A stretch of DNA of 64,000 bases. Source: Bacteroidales bacterium (GTDB lineage: Bacteria > Bacteroidota > Bacteroidia > Bacteroidales > UBA932). Positions 26,839-35,373 of this stretch are shown piece after piece. How positions within the stretch are numbered: position 1 is the first letter of the stretch; the number at the start of each line of letters is the position of its first letter. The notes below the pieces were generated by a model. It searched no databases, was not told the DNA's origin, and saw only the letters and a program-made list of their open reading frames with translations. The position numbers and the translations under genes were made by a program. The stretch lies in NCBI GenBank assembly GCA_017437755.1, contig JAFRXI010000043.1:124001-188000 (forward strand), given 5' to 3'.

Positions 26839-27554
26839 CGGAAGCCACGATAATACAACTTAAGGACTGGGCCGTTACTTATAACGACCCGGTCTGGTTT
26901 CGGGAAGACCCCATCGCCTTCCCTACCCTTTTTGCGGAGAGATACCGCCGCGGGGAGGCGTGCCTGCAGGATGTGGAAGCAGCCGGCGTCTTTGCCGCCC
27001 ACTTTGCATGGGGCCGCCGGGCGATGATAGTGAGGGACTGCTCCCGCCTCTTTGACGAAATGGACTGGAAGCCATACGATTACGTAATGAGGGGATGCTA
27101 CCGCTGCTCGCCGGAAAGCATACACCGGACCGTAAAATGGCAGGACGTTGCGGCTATCTGCGGGAACTTACGGACCATCTTCGAGGAAGAAGGCTCGCTG
27201 GAAAAGCTCACCCCGGACGAGGTCCGCACCAGGGTTTACGGCCAGAAATCCGACCTGAAGGCCCCCAACAAGAAAATCAACATGATGCGGCGCTGGTTTG
27301 TCCGCAACGACGGCAAGGTTGACCTTGGAATCTGGAAAGATTCCGACCCGGATTCCCTGCTGATCCCCCTTGACGTACACGTCCACGACGTGGCCACCAT
27401 CCTGGGGCTCACCTCAAGGAAACAGAAGGACATCGCAACCGTGGAGGAAATCACCGGTGCATTCCGGAAAATCTTCCCCGGAGACCCCTGCAAGGGCGAT
27501 TTCGCCCTGTTCGGTTACGGCGTGACGCATCCTAAGGAAAAGCCCGTAGACTGA
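26835..27554 (+). CDS. TIGR02757/DUF2400 family protein
   Basis: 239 aa from the ATG at 26835, which overlaps the POT stop by 4 bp; a longer frame runs upstream through the POT gene, but that part is out of the transporter's own frame and is spurious. Features of the family: GVFAAHFAWGRRAMIVRD near the N-terminus, MMRRWFVRNDGKVDLGIWK in the middle, LLIPLDVHVHDVA and DPCKGDFALFGYGVTH at the end. The conserved WxVRxDxVDxGxW and PLDxH blocks and the C-terminal DPxxxDxAxxGxG recall helix-hairpin-helix DNA glycosylase-like folds, but no function has been shown for this family to my knowledge. Very common in Bacteroidetes. Confidence 0.88.
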   Translation: MTEATIIQLKDWAVTYNDPVWFREDPIAFPTLFAERYRRGEACLQDVEAAGVFAAHFAWGRRAMIVRDCSRLFDEMDWKPYDYVMRGCYRCSPESIHRTVKWQDVAAICGNLRTIFEEEGSLEKLTPDEVRTRVYGQKSDLKAPNKKINMMRRWFVRNDGKVDLGIWKDSDPDSLLIPLDVHVHDVATILGLTSRKQKDIATVEEITGAFRKIFPGDPCKGDFALFGYGVTHPKEKPVD

Positions 27555-27566
27555 AACCACCTCCCC

Positions 27567-28259
27567 ATGCCCAGGCTCTACATCATAGCCGGATGCAACG
27601 GTTCCGGGAAGACGACGGCATCGTACACGGTGCTGCCGGAACTTCTGGAATGCAGTGAATGGGTGAATTCCGACGAATTCGCCAAGAGCCTTTCCCCGTT
27701 CAAGCCCGAGAGCGCGGCAATCATGGCCAGCCGCTACATGCTGCTCAAGACCAGGATGCTGTTCCGCGACCGGAAGGACTTTGCCATAGAGACCACCCTC
27801 GCCACAAGGTCCCTTCTGAAAATGGTGATGGCTGCCCAGCGGCAGGGATACTTCGTGGAACTGCTCTACCTGTGGCTCCCCACCCCGGAAATGGCAGTGG
27901 AGCGGATCCGGGCCAGGGTCGCCGCCGGCGGACACAACATCGACGAGGAAACCGTCAGGCGAAGGTATTACACCGGCCTCAGCTATCTGTTCAACGACTA
28001 CATGAACACCTGTGACAAATGGACCATGGCCGACAACTCCACCCCTCCTTTCAAGTTGATTGCCGAGGGGTCCGCCACCATGGCCACGATCCACGACTGG
28101 GCTGCCTTCCGGGAACTCAGGGAACTGGTTCCCAAAGGGCAGTACGACACTATCCGCAGGCGGAGCCCATCGGAATTCGTGCCCAGGGAAGTCCTGGAGA
28201 AAACCCCCGACGCCCATGACGGAGTACCCGCCCCGCAAACTAACGGAAACTGGAAATGA
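27567..28259 (+). CDS. Zeta-toxin-like P-loop kinase, no partner antitoxin
   Basis: 230 aa with Walker A AGCNGSGKTT (residues 8-17), then VNSDEFAKSLSPF and the KDFAIETTLATRS segment typical of the zeta toxin/polynucleotide kinase-like group, and RIRARVAAGGHNI as lid. Zeta toxins phosphorylate UDP-N-acetylglucosamine; many chromosomal relatives in Bacteroidetes have no antitoxin and unknown roles. Here no small antitoxin gene is next to it: 12 bp upstream is the DUF2400 gene and 4 bp overlap joins it to tldD. Operon placement among housekeeping genes argues for a metabolic kinase more than a toxin. Function uncertain. Confidence 0.75.
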   Translation: MPRLYIIAGCNGSGKTTASYTVLPELLECSEWVNSDEFAKSLSPFKPESAAIMASRYMLLKTRMLFRDRKDFAIETTLATRSLLKMVMAAQRQGYFVELLYLWLPTPEMAVERIRARVAAGGHNIDEETVRRRYYTGLSYLFNDYMNTCDKWTMADNSTPPFKLIAEGSATMATIHDWAAFRELRELVPKGQYDTIRRRSPSEFVPREVLEKTPDAHDGVPAPQTNGNWK

Positions 28260-29689
28260 CCTATCCCCTGAAATACTACCTGGACACTTTCGGAGTCACG
28301 GAAAGCTTATTGGAAACGCTTGTTGCCGAGGCGCTTGGACGCGGAGGATCATGGTGTGACCTGTTCTTTGAGAACACCTCCTACGGGAATCTCCTGCTCA
28401 GGGATTCCGAGGTGAATTCGGGAGGTCTCCACGTCGACTTCGGGGCCGGGATCAGGGTCCTATCCGGGGACAAGACCGGATATGCCTATTCGGAAAGCAC
28501 CTCCCGCAGGGAACTCCTCCAGGCTGCGGCCGCGGCTTCCGCCATCGCCACAGGAAAGGTCCCTGATGGATTCCGTACCGGTGCCAAAACATTTCTGTGT
28601 CCGCCATCCTCCCCGGACCGATATCCGGTGAAAAACTCCTGGAGGGATGCCGGCGCAGAGGGATTCCTCCCTTTCATGACCGTTCTCGACAAGTCCATCC
28701 GTTCCCGTGACAGCCGGATAATCAAAGTGATAGCCATGCTTTCATGGCAGGTCAGCGACATACTGATGTACAATTCACTAGGGGAAATCACCTTTGATAC
28801 CCGCCCCATGGGAAGCATATCGGTTTCAGTAATCGCCGCACAGGGGAACAGGACAGAGAACAAATCGGTGTCCAGGAGTTTCCGCACGGGGGCAGAGATG
28901 CTCTCTCCAGCCCTCATGGAAGAGATTGCCGCCGACGCCGTGAAGGGCCTGGACCAGATGTTCGCAGCCGGCCGTCCCAAGGGCGGGAAGATGAGCGTGG
29001 TGATGGGGGCCGGCGCCTCCGGAATACTCCTGCACGAGGCCATGGGCCATGCATTCGAGGCTGATTTCAACCGCAAGGGGCAGTCGGTCTTTTCCGGAAA
29101 AATGGGTCTCCGCGTTTGCCCTGAGGGTATCAGCATAATCGACGACGGCACCATTGCCGCCAACCGCGGATCCCTCAACTTCGACGACGAAGGAGTCCCC
29201 GGCCAGAAAACCTATATGGTTGAGGACGGGATACTTACGTCATATCTCCACGACCGGATAAGCGCCTCGTTCTACGGCGTCGCCCCCACCGGGAACGGCC
29301 GCAGGGAATCCTTCCGCTACAACCCCATCCCCCGTATGAGGGCTACCTACATGGAAGGCGGAGACTCCTCTCCCGAATCCATCATCGCCTCGGTAAAAAA
29401 GGGGGTCTACGTGGACGAATTCTCAAACGGCCAGGTAAAGATCGGCGAGGGCGACTTCACGTTCTACGTAAAGAGCGGCTTCCTCATCGAGGACGGTAGG
29501 CTGACGATGCCGGTAAAGGATATCAATATAATCGGGAACGGACCCGAGGTCCTGAAGGACATCAGGGCGGTGGGAAACGATCCCAGGATAGACAACGGGA
29601 CCTGGGTATGCGGGAAAGAGCAGAATGTCCCCGTATCCTGCGGCATGCCCACCGTACTCGTGGGATCCCTTACAGTGGGAGGAGAATGA
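28256..29689 (+). CDS. tldD: TldD metalloprotease subunit
   Basis: 477 aa. The metalloprotease motif HEAMGH (HExxxH) sits in LLHEAMGHAFEADF, marking this as the catalytic TldD subunit. Other family blocks: DLFFENTSYGNLLLRDSEV at the N-terminus, YMVEDGILTSYLHDR, then NPIPRMRATYMEGGD and GKEQNVPVSCGMPTVLVGSLTVGG at the end. TldD/TldE heterodimers degrade unfolded peptides and mature some ribosomally made modified peptides. The tldE gene starts 1 bp after its stop. Start ATG overlaps the zeta-like gene stop. Confidence 0.93.
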   Translation: MTYPLKYYLDTFGVTESLLETLVAEALGRGGSWCDLFFENTSYGNLLLRDSEVNSGGLHVDFGAGIRVLSGDKTGYAYSESTSRRELLQAAAAASAIATGKVPDGFRTGAKTFLCPPSSPDRYPVKNSWRDAGAEGFLPFMTVLDKSIRSRDSRIIKVIAMLSWQVSDILMYNSLGEITFDTRPMGSISVSVIAAQGNRTENKSVSRSFRTGAEMLSPALMEEIAADAVKGLDQMFAAGRPKGGKMSVVMGAGASGILLHEAMGHAFEADFNRKGQSVFSGKMGLRVCPEGISIIDDGTIAANRGSLNFDDEGVPGQKTYMVEDGILTSYLHDRISASFYGVAPTGNGRRESFRYNPIPRMRATYMEGGDSSPESIIASVKKGVYVDEFSNGQVKIGEGDFTFYVKSGFLIEDGRLTMPVKDINIIGNGPEVLKDIRAVGNDPRIDNGTWVCGKEQNVPVSCGMPTVLVGSLTVGGE

Positions 29690-29690
29690 G

Positions 29691-31052
29691 ATGGACGTGA
29701 CAGGAATGCTTACCGAACAGGAAATCGCCCTTGCAAGGCACTGCCTGGACCATGCCGCCGCCTGCGGAGCCTCCAAGTGCAGGATCAGCCTCAACAAGAG
29801 CCTTATGGAACTCACCGCCACCCTCGACGGGGAGGTGGACAAGGTTACCCATGCCCTGGACCGCAGCCTCACCCTCAATCTCCTGGTGGACGGAAGGTTC
29901 GGGACATTCTCCACGAACCGCCTGGAAAAGGAAGGGCTGGAAAGGTTCACCCAGGCGGCCATCGCCACCGTAAAGATGCTTTCACCCGATCCGTGCCGGG
30001 ACCTCCCCCACAAGGCTAAAAAGGTCACCGGCGCAGCCGGAGGGATGGAACTGGACCTCTTTGATCCGGACTATCCCCGCCTCGGCCTGGAAGAGCGAAG
30101 GGCAATGGCACTTGGAAGCTCCCTCTGGAAGGACAGGGACAACCTCAGCCACGGCTTCACCATACTTTCGGAAGAGGGGGAATATTCCGACAGCGTATAT
30201 GACAACGTGGTCCTGGACTCGGAGGGGCTGTACTGCCGCCATACCGAGACATCCTTTGAGATAGGACATGAAATAACGGTCGCAGATCCCGAAGGGAACC
30301 GTTTCAGCGGGTACTGGTGGGACGCCTCACCCAGGCTGTCCGGAATCGCAGGATCCATAAGGAGATGCTCCAGAAAGGCCCTGGAACGTGCTGCAGAGCA
30401 GATTTCGCCCCGGCCGTTCAAGGGGGGCAAGGTGAATGTGGTGGTTGACGCCGAGTGCGCCTCAAAGCTTCTGAATCCGGTGCTCGCCGCCCTGGGCGGA
30501 TATGCTGTCCAGCAGAAGAACTCCTTCCTGGAAGGGAAACTGGGCAAGAAGGTTTTCGGACCCGGATTCACGGTCGTCGACCTGCCCCATGAAAAGGGGA
30601 TGACCGGTTCCAGACTGTTCGACAGTGAAGGGGCGGCTACGGTCGAAGGCCCCATAATCGAGAACGGAACCGTCCGTAAATACTTCATCAACACATACAT
30701 AGCCAACAAGTTGGGAATCGGCGCCACCAACGAAGACTGTACCCGTCCAAAGGTAATGCCCTACGGGGAAGCCACCACCATGGAACAGGTCCTGGCGCTC
30801 GTCGGAAACGGAATCTACATAACGGGATTCAACGGAGGCAACAGCAATTCCTCCACCGGCGATTTCTCCTACGGCATAGAGGGATTTGCAATCGAGGGCG
30901 GCAGGATCACCCATCCGGTGAGGGAGATGCTCATGACCGGCAATTTCGTCACCCTGTGGAGAAACCTGGTTTCCGCCCTGGACGACGCCCGGCCCTGCAT
31001 GTCCCGGCTTGTCCCTACCCTGGCATTCGTCAACGTGGACATAAACGGATAG
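29691..31052 (+). CDS. tldE: TldE/PmbA subunit
   Basis: 453 aa from ATG at 29691 (MDVTGMLTEQEIALARH), one base after the tldD stop; an upstream extension in the same frame overlaps tldD and is not needed. It has the PmbA fold (ISLNKSLMELTATLDGEVDK; GGKVNVVVDAECASKLLNPV; GNSNSSTGDFSYGIEGFAIEGG) but lacks HExxxH, as expected for the non-catalytic partner that closes the TldD barrel. No RiPP precursor gene was recognised nearby, so a general peptide-turnover role is more likely. Confidence 0.92.
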   Translation: MDVTGMLTEQEIALARHCLDHAAACGASKCRISLNKSLMELTATLDGEVDKVTHALDRSLTLNLLVDGRFGTFSTNRLEKEGLERFTQAAIATVKMLSPDPCRDLPHKAKKVTGAAGGMELDLFDPDYPRLGLEERRAMALGSSLWKDRDNLSHGFTILSEEGEYSDSVYDNVVLDSEGLYCRHTETSFEIGHEITVADPEGNRFSGYWWDASPRLSGIAGSIRRCSRKALERAAEQISPRPFKGGKVNVVVDAECASKLLNPVLAALGGYAVQQKNSFLEGKLGKKVFGPGFTVVDLPHEKGMTGSRLFDSEGAATVEGPIIENGTVRKYFINTYIANKLGIGATNEDCTRPKVMPYGEATTMEQVLALVGNGIYITGFNGGNSNSSTGDFSYGIEGFAIEGGRITHPVREMLMTGNFVTLWRNLVSALDDARPCMSRLVPTLAFVNVDING

Positions 31053-31055
31053 CAG

Positions 31056-32144
31056 ATGAAGACAGCGATTGTCATACTGAACTGGAATACAAGGGATTAC
31101 CTGGAAAGGTTCCTTCCCCCGCTGCTTGAAAGCATCAAGGGGCTGGACGCCTCGGTAACAGTAGCCGACAACGGCAGCGACGACGGGTCGGCCGAGCTTC
31201 TCAGGACCAGGTTCCCGGACGTAAGGACCATCCTTTTTGACAGGAACCACGGCTTTACCGGCGGTTACGACAAGGCCCTCTCTCAGGTGGAAAGCGAGTA
31301 TTACGTGCTCCTGAATTCCGACATCGAGGTTCCTCCGCACTGGCTGGAGCTCCTTGTGGAGTGGATGGATTTCCATCCGGACTGCGGGGCATGCGGCCCC
31401 AAGCTCCTGTCCTACGGCAACAGGGACATGTTTGAATACGCCGGAGCCGCAGGCGGCCTTCTGGACGCAATGGGCTACCCGTTCTGCCGTGGAAGGATTC
31501 CGGGAATGGTGGAAAAGGACGCCGGCCAGTACGACTCCCCCGCTCCGGTGCTCTGGGTTTCAGGAGCCTGCCTCATGGTCCGGAGTTCCGTGTTCAGGGC
31601 CCTTGGCGGGCTGGACGACAGGTTCTTCGCCCACATGGAAGAGATCGACCTTTGCTGGAGGATGCAGCTCAGGGGATGGAAGGTCTGGGTGGTACCATCG
31701 TCCAAAGTATACCATATCGGCGGAGGTACCCTGCCGCAGACCTCTCCCTGGAAACTCAAACTGAACTTCAGGAACAACCTGCTGATGCTCCAGAACAACC
31801 TGCCGTCCACAATCGCGCTCGCTCTGCTGAAGGACGGCCATAAGGCCCAAGAAGCCGCCAGGCTGGGCATAAGGAAGGCCACAAGGCTGATTTTCAGGAG
31901 GAAAATACTTGACGGTTTGGCCTGCTGTGTATATATTTGCACCGGAAGATGGAGCCTGGTGAAGGCCGTCGCCGATGCCCACAGGGAGTTCTCCTCCCTT
32001 GGAAGGACCCCCTCGGCGCAGGAGGTCGAAAACCTTCTCGGGGAATGTCCCGGGGCCGTGGTACATGGGCTGTATGGCGGCTGGATCATCCCCGGAGCTG
32101 TTTTCTGCAGGAAAAAGACACTCAAGACAATTCGTTCGCTATGA
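31056..32144 (+). CDS. GT2 glycosyltransferase (rhamnosyltransferase-like)
   Basis: 362 aa. N-terminus TAIVILNWNTRDYLERFLPP, VADNGSDDGSAELL, NHGFTGGYDKAL and LLNSDIEVPPHWL (DSD metal site written NSDIE) are those of the WcaE/rhamnosyltransferase-like GT2 group. HMEEIDLCWRMQLRGWKVW is the ED/QxxRW-like acceptor loop. A hydrophobic stretch near the C-terminus (DGLACCVYICTGRWSL) may attach it to the membrane. It follows tldE by 3 bp and overlaps trkA by 4 bp. Probably adds a sugar to a surface glycan; donor and acceptor unknown. Confidence 0.88.
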   Translation: MKTAIVILNWNTRDYLERFLPPLLESIKGLDASVTVADNGSDDGSAELLRTRFPDVRTILFDRNHGFTGGYDKALSQVESEYYVLLNSDIEVPPHWLELLVEWMDFHPDCGACGPKLLSYGNRDMFEYAGAAGGLLDAMGYPFCRGRIPGMVEKDAGQYDSPAPVLWVSGACLMVRSSVFRALGGLDDRFFAHMEEIDLCWRMQLRGWKVWVVPSSKVYHIGGGTLPQTSPWKLKLNFRNNLLMLQNNLPSTIALALLKDGHKAQEAARLGIRKATRLIFRRKILDGLACCVYICTGRWSLVKAVADAHREFSSLGRTPSAQEVENLLGECPGAVVHGLYGGWIIPGAVFCRKKTLKTIRSL

Positions 32145-33511
32145 GAATTATAATAGAAGGAGCCGGAGAAGTGGGGTCGCATCTTGCAAAGATGCTCAGC
32201 CACGAGGCCAACGACATAACGGTGGTTGACGACAACCCCCAGAGGCTGTCAAGGGTATCGGACTCGATGAACGTGGTCACCGTCCTCGGCGACCCTTCCT
32301 CCATCAGCGTACTCAAGGAGGCAGGCGCCCAGGAGGCGGACCTTTTCATCGCAGTAAATCCCTACGTTCCCCAGTCGGTAAACATAGTCAGTTCCCTCCT
32401 GGCCAAGAAGCTGGGAGCCAAAAGGGTTACCGCCAGGATTGACGACGCGGACTACCTCACCCCCGAGAACAAACTGATGTTCAAGGAATTGGGAATGGAC
32501 CTGATGTTCTATCCCGAGAAAATCGCAGGCGATGAAATAATGGACCTGCTGAAGCACACGGCATCGGCCGACTCCATGGACTTTGCCAGGGGGAAACTCC
32601 AGCTGGCCGTGTTCAAGCTGGAGGAAGACTCTCCACTTCTGGACATGAAGGTGGCCGAACTCACCCAGGCCGTTTCCGCGGTGAACTCCGAGCTGCACTT
32701 CAGGATAATCGCCATCGCACGCGGCGACGAGACCATAATCCCCCGCTTCGATACGGGTTTCCGCTACATGGACCACGTATATATCATTGCCAAGCGCGAC
32801 GGCATGGCCAGCATAATGAGGTACATCGGCAAGGACAACATCGAGGTTCAGAGCGTAATGATAATGGGAGGCAGCCGGATCGGCCAGATGGTGGCCGCAC
32901 AGCTGTCCCGCCAGGGTTCCGGAGTAAAGATAATAGAATCCAACCGCGACCGCTGCCTGGAGATTTCCGAGAAGCTTGGCGACTCGGTGGACGTGGTTAA
33001 CGGCGACGGCCGCAACTCCGACCTCCTCATGGAAGAGGACATCAAGTCCTACGACGCCTTCGTGGCCGTGACCGGCAACGACGAGGCCAACATCCTCTCC
33101 TGCGTGGCGGCCAAGAAATTCGGCGTGGACAGGGTCATAGCCGAGGTGGAAAACCTGGAATACATCCGCCTGGCCGAGGAAATGGGGGTGGACGCCGTCA
33201 TAAACAAGAAGCTCATCACCGCAGGAAGGATATTCAAGTTCACCCTTAGCGACAAGGTCCGCTTTGTCAAGTACATGAGCGGAACCGACGCGGAAATCCT
33301 GGAATACACAGTTGCCCCGGAAAGCCGCATTACAAAGGCCCCGCTCAAGGAGATGGGATTCCCGGGCAACGCCATAATCGGAGGAGTCATCCGCGGCGGG
33401 GAATCGTTCATCGCGGTTGGCGACACCAGGATAGAGGCCTACGACAGGGTGGCCGTCTTTGCCCTTCCGTCGGCAGTCAAGGAGGTTGACAAGTTCTTCA
33501 AGTACAAATAA
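32141..33511 (+). CDS. trkA: TrkA potassium-uptake NAD-binding protein
   Basis: 456 aa from the ATG at 32141 (MRIIIEGAGEVGSHLAKML); an upstream extension overlaps the GT2 gene. Two Rossmann/RCK repeats are visible: GAGEVGSHLA with VVDDNPQRL, and MIMGGSRIGQMVAAQLSRQG with IIESNRDRC, each followed by a TrkA-C domain. TrkA gates the TrkH potassium channel at the inner membrane. In many Bacteroidetes trkH is adjacent, but here it is not in the window. The stop codon lies inside the outer stem of the structured intergenic element that follows. Confidence 0.93.
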   Translation: MRIIIEGAGEVGSHLAKMLSHEANDITVVDDNPQRLSRVSDSMNVVTVLGDPSSISVLKEAGAQEADLFIAVNPYVPQSVNIVSSLLAKKLGAKRVTARIDDADYLTPENKLMFKELGMDLMFYPEKIAGDEIMDLLKHTASADSMDFARGKLQLAVFKLEEDSPLLDMKVAELTQAVSAVNSELHFRIIAIARGDETIIPRFDTGFRYMDHVYIIAKRDGMASIMRYIGKDNIEVQSVMIMGGSRIGQMVAAQLSRQGSGVKIIESNRDRCLEISEKLGDSVDVVNGDGRNSDLLMEEDIKSYDAFVAVTGNDEANILSCVAAKKFGVDRVIAEVENLEYIRLAEEMGVDAVINKKLITAGRIFKFTLSDKVRFVKYMSGTDAEILEYTVAPESRITKAPLKEMGFPGNAIIGGVIRGGESFIAVGDTRIEAYDRVAVFALPSAVKEVDKFFKYK

Positions 33512-33605
33512 CCAACTTAGGTCAGATGACCGTCTGCACCCACGCAGCGTAAGTGGGAGAGGAAGGACCGAAGGTCCGTAGTCAGATAACTTAAGTTGGT
33601 TATTT
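33506..33605 (+). ncRNA. Candidate structured RNA/mobile element, copy 1
   Basis: A 14-bp perfect stem closes the element (33506-33519 with 33592-33605), continues with G-T and three more pairs, then 5'GA/3'AG tandem mismatches and TGAC/GTCA. The core contains CTGC (33534-33537) pairing with GCAG (33544-33547); the loop CCCAC (33539-33543) can pair with GTGGG (33553-33557) as an H-type pseudoknot with a 1-nt and a 5-nt loop. A second hairpin GGACC-GAA-GGTCC is at 33565-33577. The same core recurs at 59031-59151. The outer stem includes the trkA stop codon and the element ends 13 nt before the ABC-F ATG. No known family recognised. Confidence 0.55.
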
Positions 33606-33618
33606 TAAAGTAGTTATA

Positions 33619-35370
33619 ATGGCGAGCTATCTTCAGATAGAAAACATCTCCAAGTCCTACGGGACCAAGGTGCTCTTCCAAAACATCGGATTCAACATCA
33701 ACGAGGGTGACAAGATCGCCCTGATCGCTCCCAACGGAACCGGGAAGACCTCCCTTCTGAGAATCCTTTCCGGGAAGGACGTTTCCGACAGCGGCGGCCG
33801 CATCATCTTCCTTAAAGACATCAGGATCGCCTTCCTGGAGCAGGAGTATATCTTCGACCCCGGGGCTACCGTCATGGAGCAGGTAATGTCCGGGCAGTCT
33901 TCGTTTGAATACGAACTGCGTGCAAAACAGATACTTACAGGGCTCGGCATCACCAGTCTCCAGGCCCGCATGGACTCCCTTTCCGGGGGTGAGGTAAAGA
34001 GGGTGGCCATTGCTGCGATGCTCTCGTCCGACGCAGATTTCTACATAATGGACGAGCCCACCAACCATCTGGACATCGATGCCATAGAATATCTGGAAAG
34101 CTGGTTCTCAAAGGCGAGGTGCACCCTGCTGATGGTGACCCACGACCGGTATTTCCTGGACCGGGTCTGCAACACCGTCATGGAACTGGACCACGGCTCG
34201 GTATACATCTACAGGGGCGGTTACCTGAACTACCTCGAGAAAAGGCAGGAAAGGATAGACAACTACAACGCCGAGACCGACAAGGTGAGGAATGTGCTCA
34301 GGAGGGAGCTGGAATGGATGAGAAGCACCCCGCAGGCCCGCTCCGGCAAGGCCAAATACAGGAAGGAGGCCTTCTACGCCCTGAAGGAGCGCTCGGAGCA
34401 GGTTTACAGGACCGGGAAAGTGGATATGGGGATACTCCGGCAGAAGGGTTCCTACCTCGGCAACAAGGTGGTCAACTTCTCCGACGTGTCGTTCTTCTGG
34501 AGGGGAAAATGCTACCTGGACCACTTCAGCTACAATTTCCAGAGGAACGAGAAGGTGGGAATCGTGGGGCCCAACGCTTCCGGCAAGACCACCTTCCTCA
34601 ACCTTCTGGCCGCGCCCCTTCCGGACGACCCTGAATCGTACATGACGGGGGAAATCCAGTGGGGAGAATCCCTGAGGACGGGTTACTACAGGCAGGCCGG
34701 GATGTCGTTCAAGGAGGACCAGACGGTCCTGGACACGGTTTCCGACACCTCCCTGCTCTCCCGGTTCATGTTCCCCCGGGAGATGTATTCCAGCCGCATA
34801 TCCACCCTTTCGGGAGGAGAGAAACGTAGGCTCTACCTGCTCACCATTCTGATGCAGGAGCCCAACCTGCTGATACTTGACGAACCCACCAACGACCTGG
34901 ACATAGTCACCCTGGGCGTACTGGAGGAGTATCTCCAGGAATTCAAGGGAACCCTTGTCATAGTGTCCCATGACCGGCACTTCCTGGACCGGCTTGCAGA
35001 CCATCTTTTCGTCTTCACCGGCGACGGCACCGTCAAGGACTTCGTGGGCGACTACAGCCAGTACCGGGAATACCTCAAATCGGTGGAGGAGCAGAAAAAG
35101 GCCAGGAAGAAGGAGGAAAAGCCCGCCCGGGAGCATCCCCCGGTCCCGGCTCAGGACAAGCCCAGGAAACTCACATGGAAGGAGCAGCGGGAACTCGAGT
35201 CCCTGGAGGCCGAGATCGACGCGCTGAACGCCGAGAAAGCCCAAATCGAGGAACGCCTTTCAGGAGGCAGCCTTTCAGGCAGTCAGCTGATGCAGGATAC
35301 GCTCCGCCATCAAGAAATAGCGGGCCTCCTCGACATCAAGGAAACCCGCTGGCTGGAACTGTCTGAATAA
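33619..35370 (+). CDS. ABC-F family ATPase (Uup-like)
   Basis: 583 aa with two ABC domains and no membrane segments. Walker A APNGTGKTS and signature LSGGEVKR in the first domain; GPNASGKTT and LSGGEKRRL in the second; both Walker B blocks (MDEPTNHLD; LDEPTNDLD) are intact. Between them the linker (LRRELEWMRSTPQARSGKAKYRKE) matches the Uup group, and a charged C-terminal coiled coil (KKARKKEEKPAREH, EIDALNAEKAQIEERL) follows. ABC-F proteins bind the ribosome or DNA intermediates; Uup acts on stalled or branched structures. Separated from trkA by the structured element, which could control it. Convergent with the next gene, 3 bp apart. Confidence 0.92.
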   Translation: MASYLQIENISKSYGTKVLFQNIGFNINEGDKIALIAPNGTGKTSLLRILSGKDVSDSGGRIIFLKDIRIAFLEQEYIFDPGATVMEQVMSGQSSFEYELRAKQILTGLGITSLQARMDSLSGGEVKRVAIAAMLSSDADFYIMDEPTNHLDIDAIEYLESWFSKARCTLLMVTHDRYFLDRVCNTVMELDHGSVYIYRGGYLNYLEKRQERIDNYNAETDKVRNVLRRELEWMRSTPQARSGKAKYRKEAFYALKERSEQVYRTGKVDMGILRQKGSYLGNKVVNFSDVSFFWRGKCYLDHFSYNFQRNEKVGIVGPNASGKTTFLNLLAAPLPDDPESYMTGEIQWGESLRTGYYRQAGMSFKEDQTVLDTVSDTSLLSRFMFPREMYSSRISTLSGGEKRRLYLLTILMQEPNLLILDEPTNDLDIVTLGVLEEYLQEFKGTLVIVSHDRHFLDRLADHLFVFTGDGTVKDFVGDYSQYREYLKSVEEQKKARKKEEKPAREHPPVPAQDKPRKLTWKEQRELESLEAEIDALNAEKAQIEERLSGGSLSGSQLMQDTLRHQEIAGLLDIKETRWLELSE

Positions 35371-35373
35371 CAG

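Noticed and set aside
29625-29690. 22-codon upstream extension of tldE
   Set aside because: It overlaps tldD coding sequence and adds no conserved residues; ATG at 29691 follows the tldD stop directly.
33521-33590. GTCAGATGAC and GTCAGATAAC as target-site duplication around copy 1
   Set aside because: Copy 2 has no matching direct repeat; the segments are better explained as two sides of the inner helix with a GA/AG step.
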